A stretch of 64,000 bases of DNA from Astragalus membranaceus (Eukaryota > Streptophyta > Magnoliopsida > Fabales > Fabaceae): contig CM076848.1 in assembly GCA_039519185.1 (NCBI GenBank), forward strand, positions 60,104,778-60,168,777, written 5' to 3'. The notes below the pieces were generated by a model. The model searched no databases. It was not told the DNA's origin and was given only the letters and a program-made list of their open reading frames with translations. The translations under genes and the position numbers were made by a program. Below, one piece after another: positions 9,964 to 19,398 of the stretch (position 1 is the first letter of the stretch; each line of letters opens with the position of its first letter).

Positions 9964-12465
9964 TTTCGGAGTTACCCAGAAATTAAGCTCTACCATGTAA
10001 AAAAAAAAATCCCCAAATCCCTATTTCTTCTTCCTAATTTAACACTAAGGAAATTAGAACAAAGATTCATCTAGAGTGAAGAAGAGGAAGACGACCATGT
10101 TGGCCATGATGTTGAAGAAGAACTGATTTGACCCAGATTTATGAACTAAAGAAGAATGATTTTGAAGAAAAAATGGCGTTGATGAACGACGAAGAAGAAC
10201 CCAGAACAACGCAGAAGGGGTTTTTTATTTTAATAAAAAATTAGCTAAAAAATTAATTAAAAAATTAAATATTTATTTAAAAATCTATTTTGACTTAACA
10301 CGGCAGCACCGTTATATCCCCATCAATGTCATAACAGCCGCGGCCCGCGTGTGCTTTTTTTAACAGAGTTGGACGGATGTTAATGGAAAAGGGTAATAGT
10401 GCTAAAAATTTAAAACACAAAGAATTAATTCGAGACAAAAAAGATAAATGACTAAATCGTTATTTAAAATTAAATTAAGGGACACTGGAAACAATGTAGC
10501 CAAATTTTTATAGAGAATAATAACAAAATTGTGAAATTTTATAGGGACATAAACATATTTAACCCTACTAAAAAAAGAGAACAACAAAATTGTAGGTAAC
10601 TCCAGGCATATATATATATATATATATATATCTTATCTTATATATTATAAACCATGAATTACTGACACGTCACCAGACAAAAAATATTACGTCATTGATG
10701 ACGTAATTCCACGTCACCTGTTTTTGACAATTGGCGTCCAACTCAGCATTTTGAACAATCTGAACGGCTCGAAATAAACGTTACATTATTGCACAATCTG
10801 GACGGCTCACATTCATTTAAATTGCGGCTGCTATTTTAAAAAAAAATGAAGTCATCATTAATAATAATTCATGGTCATTTATGGTCAATTCCACTAATTG
10901 CTGTTGAAATTAATTGATGGCCAATTGCTGTTTTAATTTAAATGCATCCTGAATGTGCATTTCATACACTAGGTAAAACATGATATTAATCTCTTAACAA
11001 AATGGCAACATTTCAAATACTAATAAAAGAAATACACACTATTCAATTGTGATTAGCTCAATTCACGCAGCTTATTGCACACACATGGTCAAAGGGCGTT
11101 AAGCTTCCAATCAAAAATAGAAACAGTTGATGTTGCTACCATATAAATTCCACGTCCTTTATGTATGAGTAATTTCCATTGCCTCTCACAAACCATACCT
11201 ACAAATATATGAATATCAAGAATTTAAATTCGGGATAGCTGTACCTGTCAATACATAACAGAAATCCTAATCAATATAACATTTTAATTCAAAACGTAAT
11301 AGATTTTCAAAATAATACTGATTATTTCAAAATAAAACTAATTATTGTATTCACTATTTTCAAAATCCTACTGAAAACTGTATTCAATTAAAATGTTAAA
11401 CCCCTACAAAATGAATTATATGTGCACACAGGGCTGAAAACACCAAAAAACAGAACAATACTCCATTGTCTGTTGCATTCTGCATATTCCCATAATTCGT
11501 TTCGTTCAAAAATGTTTCTGAGTGATTAACATGTCATTAATTTGTAATCAACTGCATTCACGCAGCTTATTACACACGCAATGTCAAAGTGCATTAACCT
11601 TCCATTTAAAATGACAGTTAATTTTTTGCATTACATTTTTAATGCTTTTGAATCTGGACTATTTCAGGTGCAAAGTTCCTCATGCCAAATAGGATTGAAA
11701 ATATCATAATTTTTGCAATCAGGTACCAAATAATCAAATTGGCAGTAATTGTGTATCAATTAATCAGATAGCCTCCTCAAGTGAGATTTTACTCACATGC
11801 TTATTTCCTATTCATTCTTCCTTTACAACAAATGTACTCTTTTTAGAAAAAGAAATACTGAATTGAAGTTTGTTTGACAAGTCAAGTTATACGACCCCAT
11901 TTGGATGAGTTTTATTTGGTACTATCTACTATTGAGAAATACTCAAGCTTCAAGCTTCATACAATGTCTCTGTATGTATTGTATTTCCATCTATTTTATT
12001 TTGATTTTATTGTTTTCTATAATCAAGCTTCATGCGCATGTCTTCTCTCATAATCTTCAAATAATCACAAAAAGTGTTCCACTCGGTGCTCATTTTATTC
12101 TTTATCACTCCCATTGTTCATTTCAAGCTTCATCCATGGCTGAGTACGCCACCCCTGGTTGCCTCTGCCACACCTCAATCACATAACTTCAAAGTTATGT
12201 TTGCCATAATATTTTTACAATGTGACCAATCAAAATGATGTTTTCAAATTTGAATTCACTAACCCTAACATGCTCTCATTTGACTATATTATAGGTGAGT
12301 ATGTTCTAATCTTATGTTCTTGGTTCTATTATTCTATTTGACCTGAAATATTTTTTTTTCATTTTAGTGTTGTTTTCACTATTTATTATGTGATTCTCTA
12401 TATAGGGTTTTCTCCTTGCAAGTTAAGAGAGAAGAGGTCAGGCATGCAAAAATGCTCAAACTATT

Positions 12466-12560
12466 GAGTCTAAAGGATTTCAATTTGATATTCATATTCT
12501 TTAGTCTAAAGGATTTCGATTTGATATTCATGCTCTTGAGTCTAAACAATTTCAACTTCA
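12466..12560. repeat. ~35-bp tandem repeat, three units, inside the Helitron
   Basis: Each unit contains TGAGTCTAAAGGATTTCAAT or a close variant followed by TTGATATTCAT. The 89-codon minus-strand ORF over it is a repeat artefact. Confidence 0.65.
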
Positions 12561-13058
12561 TATTAAGTTTGGAGTTCACATTATTATAATAATATACTCC
12601 ACCTTGATCCGGTAATATCAACATGAACAAAATGTGTCTGACCTTCAATATATCTAGGGAACTTAATGTAGATCCACAGATGATTTCAGCACCAATGATA
12701 GAGCTTCCTTCTCATGGTCTAATTTACCAAGTTTGCTATTTTCCTATCAACCGCATATGAATTTAAGTTAGTGTTTAATTTGTTTGATTCTGTTTTTCAA
12801 ACAACATAAATATGAGAAAACCAAACAAACATGATGTGTTAGTTGGTCCCCTGATTGCCTACTACCAAGACATGACAGGGTAGAAAAAAGTTTGATTATG
12901 AAGAAACAAATGTAACAAATATGTATTTTTTATATCTATTGTCTACACTTTTTTACAAAGAAAAAAATAGATACACCTTTCTTTAATTCTCTTATTTATT
13001 TATTATATTATTTATTCACAAAATTATTTAAATTTAATATTATGCATGAAAATTGTTT

Positions 13059-13075
13059 CCCGTGCGTCGCACGGG
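13059..13075 (+). other. Second, internal Helitron-like hairpin
   Basis: CCCGTGC-GTC-GCACGGG is the same stem as the real terminus at 13531 but is not followed by CTRR within 12 bases. It may be a decayed or bypassed older Helitron end. Confidence 0.55.
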
Positions 13076-13530
13076 TCGCACGTGTTACATCATTATTGAT
13101 CTAATTTGTAATTTGTGAGAGACTAAATCAAAGAGATATTTTCATAACAAATATAAATATTTAAAAAAATAATGCTCCTAATATCCAAAATGATATAACA
13201 TTTAAAAAAATCGTCTTTTCATAAGACTAAAAAATATTAGACAAACCAATTATATAGCTCATTACAAATCAAATATATATCTCAGTATAAAATTTATCTA
13301 TATCACATATCATGTTGATTTTAGCTGATGTACCTCTTAATTGTTTTAATTCAACAAAATTGTTTTGTAATCAAATAAGACTCATCTATTTTATTTAGTT
13401 CAGGAAATAAACTTCAAACAAAACATATTATAAACAACTTTTTATATTTCATCTACTTAACATAAATATACAAATGTCTGTTCTATTTCAACAACAACAA
13501 AATTACAAATTAAGTTAAAAAAAATGTATA

Positions 13531-13560
13531 CCCGTGCAGCGCACGGGTCATACATACTAG
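13531..13560 (+). other. Helitron 3' terminus: hairpin plus CTAG
   Basis: The stem CCCGTGC (13531-13537) / GCACGGG (13541-13547) has loop AGC. Nine bases later comes CTAG (13557-13560). In rolling-circle transposition this hairpin terminates strand transfer. Confidence 0.85.
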
Positions 13561-13575
13561 TATATATATATATAC

Positions 13576-13929
13576 TAGTGGTACATCAGCTAAAATTTTT
13601 AGTTGTTTTCAAAAAAAAAGTCTTAGGTGTTTATATTTAATCTTAAATACACGTCCGTTTTTATAAACAAATATTAAATGGAAGTATTTTTTTGTCTACA
13701 AATGGAGGTAGTTTTTTTTTTGGAAACCAATAATGGTTGGTCTGAGTGGTTATTGGGTTTGGATCCCACTCCAAGAAGTTCGAATTTTGGGTGTGGCAAA
13801 AACTTTGTTGGGAGGGAAGAACCACGTGACGATTTAAAAGTAACAAAGAGTTCATCTCTAGATGAATTTAGTCCAAGTTTAAGTGATTCTGCTATGGCTT
13901 CACCTATTGATTGTTCTAAACCATAAGCA
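13576..13929 (+). other. Unassigned segment with an 82-codon ORF
   Basis: An ORF at 13678-13926 ends ...SLSDSAMASPIDCSKP. I recognise no family. It lies just left of the CACTA-like repeats and may belong to that element or to older flanking DNA. No other feature is seen. Confidence 0.3.
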
Positions 13930-13959
13930 GCAGCATCAAAATAACTTTAAAAAAACAGC

Positions 13960-14244
13960 AAAGAAAGACCGATATATCGTTCGCTATATAGGAAAAATTA
14001 GTCATTACGCGATTTTGCGATCGAATTTGTGACCCGTAAAAATCAGTAGCTAAATCACCGGTAGCGATCGATTTAATGATCGATTCTATAGCGACTGATT
14101 TAGCGATTGTTATTCCGACCAGTTTAGCCACTGAATTTAGAGACTGATTTTCTGACTGTAATTAGCGACTGATATAGCGACTGATTTAACGACCGAATTG
14201 GTGACTACAGTTCGCGACTGATTTAGTGACTGATTTTGCGACTA
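13960..14244. repeat. CACTA-like subterminal repeats, left part
   Basis: The motif GCGACTGATTT and variants (GCGATCGATTT, CGACCGAATTT) recur about every 15-25 bases in both orientations. Dense, short, degenerate, GC-containing subterminal repeats like these are the transposase-binding regions of CACTA (En/Spm) elements. The array is interrupted at 14245 by an LTR retrotransposon and resumes at 26112. No CACTA terminus was identified with certainty. Confidence 0.6.
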
Positions 14245-14339
14245 TGTAATGATCCAATTAGCAAAAACATGTCAAATTAGCAAGTGGAGGATATTGGTTG
14301 TAACAATAAGTAAAAAATGGGGTGTGTGTAGTAAAAACA

Positions 14340-14398
<59 letters not shown>

Positions 14399-14626
14399 AT
14401 GTAATTGATGGGAAGGGGTAGGAAATCAGTGATGAAATTCTTCTTCTTCCTCTCGGTCTTCTCTGCCCTCTGAATTCTTCCCTCTGCTATTCTCTTCTTG
14501 GACTTCCCTTCCAACTCCTTGTAATTGTCAAATTCTAGCACACTTCTATTGGATTAATATGAATAGATTTCCGGATTCTCTCTCTTGTGTGTATAATTTC
14601 TTGTAATACATATTAGGGTTGTTACA
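14245..14626 (+). repeat. 5' LTR of the nested-host element, with internal (TA)n
   Basis: 382 bp, containing (TA)n at 14342-14395. It matches the split 3' copy with small indels only (for example, the 3' copy lacks a ~10-bp segment near 14470). Confidence 0.8.
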
Positions 14627-14646
14627 TTGGTGCTTTCATTGTCACG

Positions 14647-15107
14647 ATGGAAGAGTACACCTGGGTAAACGCAGTAGGAGCTCACTGGATGAAAATAGAA
14701 ACAGAGTATAACGCTCAATGGGCAAAAATGGCGGAACTGGACGGTCCGGGTTACACGGTTTGGGATCGAATTGAAGCCAAATTAGATCTACACAGATACT
14801 ACTTCTCTCCGAGCTCTTCCCATGGTGCTGTGAACTCATCCAAACAAATCGTGCAACAACCATGTCAGTTGCAAGAGGATATTTATGCTTCAGGATCATT
14901 AACTTCTGTAGAGAAACCTTCTTGCATTGATGATCTCAATACCAATGCGGTTGTCGATTATGTTATCGATCCAGCCTACGTTCTACCGCTAGACAATGAA
15001 GAGGACCCCAAATTACAATCTCAGCTGTTTACCAGCAATGAGGCGATCTCAGAAATTTCTAAGTTCATCATTGACCTAATTCCATGAGATGCTTCAGATT
15101 CCGTCAC
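14647..15107 (+). pseudogene. Unrecognised ORF of the non-autonomous LTR element, 5' segment
   Basis: An ATG 20 bases after the 5' LTR opens 146 codons (MEEYTWVNAVGAHWMKIE...). The protein is acidic with no zinc knuckle or other gag signature. A stop at 15085-15087 is followed 20 bases later by the nested element. The reading may resume at about 18347 on its far side. I do not recognise the family. It could be a decayed gag replacement or captured host coding DNA. Confidence 0.4.
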
Positions 15108-15507
15108 TGTAACCGGATAAACGGATACTAGGGAGAATGATCTCCGGCAATACCCTAACTCAAGCTAGGAAAGGTAATAAATTAGAATACCCTTCGAATG
15201 AGATGAGTTGAGAAGAGAATAAAAGAGAAATTCATAGAGAGAAGTTTGTATTTAATTGATATTGATTGGTTGATTCATTCATTACATGCTAGTTCTAATA
15301 TATAGGCAAAGGAGGCTACACATGTTTAGCCACTCAATGCTAGATGCTAGGAATATTCTAACCTAGATGCTATACTAGCTTTTAGAAACTAGGTGAGTCA
15401 TTCCCTAGGAATATTCTAGATCATGGTGAGTCACACAACAAGACAAAAGCATGTGCTAGAATTAAACCTACTAGGTAAAAAGGTAAATACTAATATTATT
15501 ACTGTCA
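15108..15507 (-). repeat. 3' LTR of the PPR-carrying element
   Basis: 400 bp, nearly identical to 17941-18339 (a handful of differences seen). Confidence 0.85.
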
Positions 15508-15698
15508 CAATACCCGCCCCTTCAAACATCATTGTCCTCAAGGATGAATATTTCCATGTGCCATGCTTAAGAAGTAAGGTCTTCCACTTGAGTAGTCTTG
15601 GAGGAAGATGAATGCGACCCCGGTCAATCATCTTTCTGTGAAACAAAGCCACCACATAGCCATTTTGCCATTCAAAGGTAATCACGAGGAGGAAGTAC

Positions 15699-15925
15699 GA
15701 AGCGCTACTCATTGTGGAGGACGCGTAACACATAGGGAGCGCTTGAACCACGAAGCGCTACTCATTGTGGAGGACGCGTAAAACATAGGGAGCGCTCAGA
15801 AAAAAAGCGCTCCTCATTGAGCTTCCGTGTTAGAAATAGGGAGCGCCCGATAGAAAAGCGCTCCTCATTGAGCTTCCGTGTTAGAAATAGGGAGCGCCCG
15901 ATAGAAAAGCGCTCCTCATTTGGCG
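15699..15925. repeat. 51-53-bp minisatellite in the PPR-carrying element
   Basis: AGCGCT-C-TCATT units start at 15701, 15754, 15806, 15857 and 15908. Each has ATAGGGAGCGC near its end, so each unit can pair with itself. It lies in the 3' untranslated part of the nested element. Confidence 0.85.
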
Positions 15926-15988
15926 ATCTTTTTAATTTATTCTGTTGTAGTGAGTCATCTTCATGATTCAGGGAAACAGGTTGGAAGT

Positions 15989-17917
15989 TCAACTCCTGCC
16001 ACACACTATCAACAACACCTTCTTTATAGTGGCATCAATAAGAGAAACACATAACTTGGCAACCAAAAACAATGCACCTTGATTTTGGCATAAACTAGAC
16101 CTGTCTTCAGTCATATGATCAGAGTTCACCCATTGTTGCAATTCTAATTTTCTTCCTCTCCATAAAGGACCAATCAAAAGAACAAACTCTTGTTTATCCA
16201 CGAGGACAACTTCATTGTCACAATTAGTAGGAATAAACTTGAATCCCATGATCACTATTGTTTCAATATTCATTAGAGTTCTACCATACCTTGAGCTAGC
16301 AAATAAATCTTTAACCCCTTGATTAGAAGCCTTTCCAACAGAACCAGTTTCAAAGATATTCATTTCAATAAATGAATGTTTATGGCAATGAAGAACAACT
16401 AAGTGCATGCTAAGTTCTGTCAACATGCTAGTAAAGATGCAATTATCATGCTCCATATCCATCCTAGGCATTTCTTTGAACAACTCAATAACAACATCCA
16501 CTAGGCACCCAGTAATAAAGCAATTCCAAACAATAACTAGACACTTTGGCATTTCAACAAATACTTGGAGGGCATAATCAGAGTATTGAGAAGAATCATG
16601 GAAAACAAAATATAATCCTCTCAAGCATCTAAGTAGATTACTCCACATCTTCCTTAAGAGCTCTTTTTCCATTCCAACATAATGCATCCCAAAATCAGAA
16701 TTATAATTACCTTTAATATGGAGCTGATAGTGACAAACCTGAAATTTCACAATTGACCTTTGAAGACTTTGTTCTGGTATTTCATCAAACATGTGGTGTG
16801 CATGATTGGAGCAGCTAAGTGGTTGTAGGATAGGAATTGTGGCATGGACAATCACATCAGTAGCAATCTTAGCTATACATTTCCAAGTTCCAAGCTTAGG
16901 TGGTGAATTCTTCCATTTTGTTGTGAGCTGGTGTCTCTTTGACATTCCGTCAAACACTTGGAGTGCACTTAGCATTGTTGAGCAGAAACAGTTATTAAGG
17001 TGCTGAATCGCAGGATCGAAACATCTGAGATTTGATGAAGATAACGGATTCACACTTGTCAGTGATGCTCTAAACAAAAGTGGATGAAATAGAATCGAAC
17101 TTAGAACAGAGTGTTGCTGCGTAAATGAGACAATATTTCTTTCAGGCATTTCCTCAAGCACCTGGCGTGCATAACTGTAGTGTCCACATTTTGAACAAGA
17201 AGTGATCAGGAGATGTGACAGAAACAGATTAGAAGACAACATTGTATCAATAACACGTTGGGTGGGCTGATGGTGATTGGAGGAATCTTGGTTGAAGATT
17301 GAACCATGCTCCGGACTCTCCAAACTTATGTTGCTGTTCGAAGAGGGCTCATGTTGCTGCACGCAGAGTTGTTGAACGACAACCCCATCAGGCGGCTCCG
17401 ACGGTGGATTCATTGTCGGATGTAACACATTAGGAGTGACAGAATGCACTGATTCTGACTGAACGATCTGCAGGGCTATTTCTTTATGTTCTTCAACAAC
17501 AACACGAACTGAATCATCCACAAGCTCGCCCTGGCGGATTTCACGGTGGTTGCAAAGGTCCTCTTCGGCAGCGTCCGCCGCTGCTTCCTGTAAGTCATCG
17601 CTAGTTGCATCGTTAAGCTTCGTGAGATCCATGTTGTGCAATTCTGATTCAAACCTAAGTGAACGTTCATCTTCTCGCAACCCTTCACTATGATCTTCCA
17701 CCGAATCCAAGAGAAACGCAGTTGAATCGCTTGGGAATGGTTTTTTCGTAGGAACCGTGGTAGTGGTTACTGTAGAGATGTTGGGATTTGACGTCAGATT
17801 TCTGGGTTCTTTGGGAGCTGATTTCAAGTGATTTTGCATGTCATCTAATATTGCAAAAATTCTTTCAAAACATGATTGACGAAAACGGGCAGCACTAACA
17901 GGATCCATAGGAAGCAC
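15989..17917 (-). CDS. 642-codon ORF with degenerate PPR (pentatricopeptide) motifs, in an LTR element
   Basis: The ORF begins 23 bases after the LTR/PBS junction (MLPMDPVSAARFRQSCFERI) and is open to 15989. Residues about 1-215 are hydrophilic, low-complexity and acidic. From about 225 on there are scattered PPR-like segments: LFLSHLLITSCSKCGHYSYARQVLEEMPERN, SALQVFDGMSKR, HHMFDEIPEQS, and YALQVFVEMPK followed by VWNCFITGCL and VIELFKEMPRMDMEHDN. PPR proteins bind organelle RNA through tandem 35-residue helical repeats. Here the repeats are incomplete and spaced irregularly, so RNA binding is doubtful. No gag or pol motif is found. The long open frame with a start at the LTR end suggests capture, or recent selection or youth. 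Confidence 0.6.
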   Translation of the reverse strand: MLPMDPVSAARFRQSCFERIFAILDDMQNHLKSAPKEPRNLTSNPNISTVTTTTVPTKKPFPSDSTAFLLDSVEDHSEGLREDERSLRFESELHNMDLTKLNDATSDDLQEAAADAAEEDLCNHREIRQGELVDDSVRVVVEEHKEIALQIVQSESVHSVTPNVLHPTMNPPSEPPDGVVVQQLCVQQHEPSSNSNISLESPEHGSIFNQDSSNHHQPTQRVIDTMLSSNLFLSHLLITSCSKCGHYSYARQVLEEMPERNIVSFTQQHSVLSSILFHPLLFRASLTSVNPLSSSNLRCFDPAIQHLNNCFCSTMLSALQVFDGMSKRHQLTTKWKNSPPKLGTWKCIAKIATDVIVHATIPILQPLSCSNHAHHMFDEIPEQSLQRSIVKFQVCHYQLHIKGNYNSDFGMHYVGMEKELLRKMWSNLLRCLRGLYFVFHDSSQYSDYALQVFVEMPKCLVIVWNCFITGCLVDVVIELFKEMPRMDMEHDNCIFTSMLTELSMHLVVLHCHKHSFIEMNIFETGSVGKASNQGVKDLFASSRYGRTLMNIETIVIMGFKFIPTNCDNEVVLVDKQEFVLLIGPLWRGRKLELQQWVNSDHMTEDRSSLCQNQGALFLVAKLCVSLIDATIKKVLLIVCGRS

Positions 17918-17927
17918 CAGGTCGATG

Positions 17928-17940
17928 CTTTGATACCAAT
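17928..17940 (-). other. Primer-binding site of the PPR-carrying element
   Basis: On the minus strand TTGGTATCAAAGC follows the 5' LTR, an initiator-Met tRNA type site. It fixes the element's direction. Confidence 0.75.
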
Positions 17941-18339
17941 TGTAACCGGATAAACGGATACTAGGGAGAATGATCTCCGGTAATACCTAACTCAAGCTAG
18001 GAAAGGTAATATATTAGAATACCCTTCGAATGAGATGAGTTGAGAAGAGAATAAAAGAGAAATTCATAGAGAGAAGTTTGTATTTAATTGATATTGATTG
18101 GTTGATTCATTCATTACATGCTAGTTCTAATATATAGGCAAAGGAGACTACACATGTTTAGCCACTCAATGCTAGATGCTAGGAATATTCTAACCTAAAT
18201 GTTATACTAGCTTCTAGAAACTAGGTGAGTCATTCCCTAAGAATATTCTAGATCATGGTGAGTCACACAACAAGACAAAAGCATGTGCTAGAATTAAACC
18301 TACTAGGTAAAAAGGTAAATACTAATATTATTACTGTCA
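17941..18339 (-). repeat. 5' LTR of the PPR-carrying element
   Basis: 399 bp; the partner copy is 15108-15507. Confidence 0.85.
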
Positions 18340-19216
18340 GAGTCACCGACCCGAATTCTGGTTCCGTTGAGGACACCAATGCTCTTTCTACTAGTTTCGT
18401 ACAAGCAAGGAAAGCAACCGAATCCGCCAGCATCCAGACCTTATACGATGCACATTCTGTGTTTGATGAAATGACTCTTAGTGAAATTTGCCATTTTTCA
18501 CTTATAAAGGGGTCCATACATTTAAAACCGTGGGATCCAGGTACAAATAAGGCACTAGAGAGTAGTATTCCTATCTTAAATTTAATACTCTTTCTTTTGG
18601 AGGACAACACAATTCTTGGGAACAAGAGTGAATGGCTTCATGATGTTCCTCACTATAATTGCTTCTTTAAAATCTGGTATGTTGTCCCTTCACTGCTCAG
18701 ACCACATTTCAATTACAAACCTCCAAACATTTCAGCATGTTATTTGCGTTTAAAAGAACTTCTATATGTGGGTGATGAACTTGATCTTAAGTATGATGCA
18801 CTACTTTCAAAGTCAACATTGATTTCTTGCAAAAACAATTGTTTGGTAACCTGCCTGTACCTTCGACCTTTTTATGAAAATAGTATTACTAGTGGCTTTC
18901 ATTTAGACCAAATTGGGAGCTTACATCACAATTCTTATGTGATGGTCTCCAATGATGGTGGTGGAGATGGCAACAAAATTAGAAGGGAGAACATGTTGCT
19001 TGTTGTTATCTTAGTAATTCTTGCCTTGAATGATACACATTTTGAGCCTCTGAATTGTTACACCGCGTTGTTCCTTATTGGATTTAGAACTGAGTTTTAT
19101 ACTGGTCAAGGATATAACCATGTGCATGAATGGGTTCGGCTTGTTAGTGTTGTGGAGCTTCTTGAATATTGCTTTCAAATTGTGTTTTGGGGTTGCTTTT
19201 TCTATTGGTCTCAAAC
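18340..19216 (+). pseudogene. Unrecognised coding-like segment of the host LTR element, middle part
   Basis: The frame open from the nested LTR continues to a MITE. It includes LYDAHSVFDEMTLSE, which resembles the helix-B part of a PPR unit, and KGSIHLKPWDPG, a phrase echoed at about 20617-20650 (KGSLQFKQWDPG). Near the end is a hydrophobic segment (VVELLEYCFQIVFWGCFFYW). I recognise no family. Before the two insertions this frame and 14647-15107 were probably one region. Confidence 0.4.
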
Positions 19217-19398
19217 TCTGAAGCACGGACACCTCTTCCGAATGCCGTGTCCGGGTGTCCGACACGTATCGTGTCAGACACCGACACCGACACCGACTCT
19301 TCAATTACTTGTATTTTTCAAAAAAATTAAAAATAAAACCGGTGTCTAGGTGTCCGTGTCGTGTCCGGTGTCCGTGTCTGTGTCGGTGCTTCATAGGT
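19217..19398. mobile_element. Palindromic MITE rich in GTGTC/GACAC
   Basis: It starts TGAAGCACGGACAC and ends GTGTCGGTGCTTCA. The two halves are inverted copies around an AT-rich centre (about 19290-19335) and the arms are built of GGTGTC/GACACC repeats. Similar GAAGCACGGACAC elements are widespread in plants. It interrupts the coding-like frame of the host LTR element, and I could not resolve its target duplication. Confidence 0.75.

Larger units (their letters stand above)
9147..10503. mobile_element. Mutator-like (Pack-MULE type) element with captured gene exon
   Basis: The left end (9150-9295) and the reverse complement of the right end (10364-10500) align over about 140 bp. Shared blocks include ATTTTTAGCAC, TTACCCTTT and TTAACATCCGTCCAACTC. 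Long inverted ends around unrelated host sequence are the hallmark of Mutator-like elements that capture genes. The interior holds a SINE (9450-9616), an exon of a WAT1-type transporter (9811-9963) and non-coding DNA (9964-10363). No transposase is present, so it depends on another element. The 9-bp target duplication was not resolved, and the outermost ends may extend to about 10560. Confidence 0.65.
10636..13560 (+). mobile_element. Non-autonomous Helitron, 2.9 kb, inserted in an (AT)n tract
   Basis: The 5' end is TCTTATATATTATAAACC at 10636 (or TCTTATC at 10631), AT-rich and starting TC as Helitrons do. The 3' end is a 7-bp perfect hairpin followed by CTAG. Both outer flanks are (AT)n: 10605-10630 and 13561-13575. 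That is the expected result of insertion between A and T without target duplication. No Rep/helicase ORF is present. Inside are a pair of ~50-bp repeats containing CACGCAGCTTATT (about 11066 and 11560) and a short tandem array (12466-12560). The small ORF at 11905-12186 has no recognisable homology. Confidence 0.75.
15108..18339 (-). mobile_element. LTR element with a PPR-like ORF, minus strand, nested
   Basis: Direct repeats of 400 bp lie at 15108-15507 and 17941-18339. On the minus strand they read TGACAGT...CCGGTTACA. A minus-strand PBS (TTGGTATCAAAGC) follows the right LTR directly, and a purine tract GAAGGGGCGGGTATTG precedes the left LTR, so the right copy is the 5' LTR. The left flank GTCAC (15103-15107) recurs at 18342-18346, two bases past the right LTR, as a likely target duplication. 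The interior has one long ORF without retroviral domains. A non-autonomous element (LARD type) that carries host-like coding sequence is the best description. Confidence 0.8.

Noticed and set aside
10402..10587. Minus-strand ORF near the Mutator-like right end
   Set aside because: It is inverted-repeat sequence, not coding.
18263..18625. 120-codon minus-strand ORF
   Set aside because: It spans the LTR edge and mirrors the plus-strand frame; no domain.
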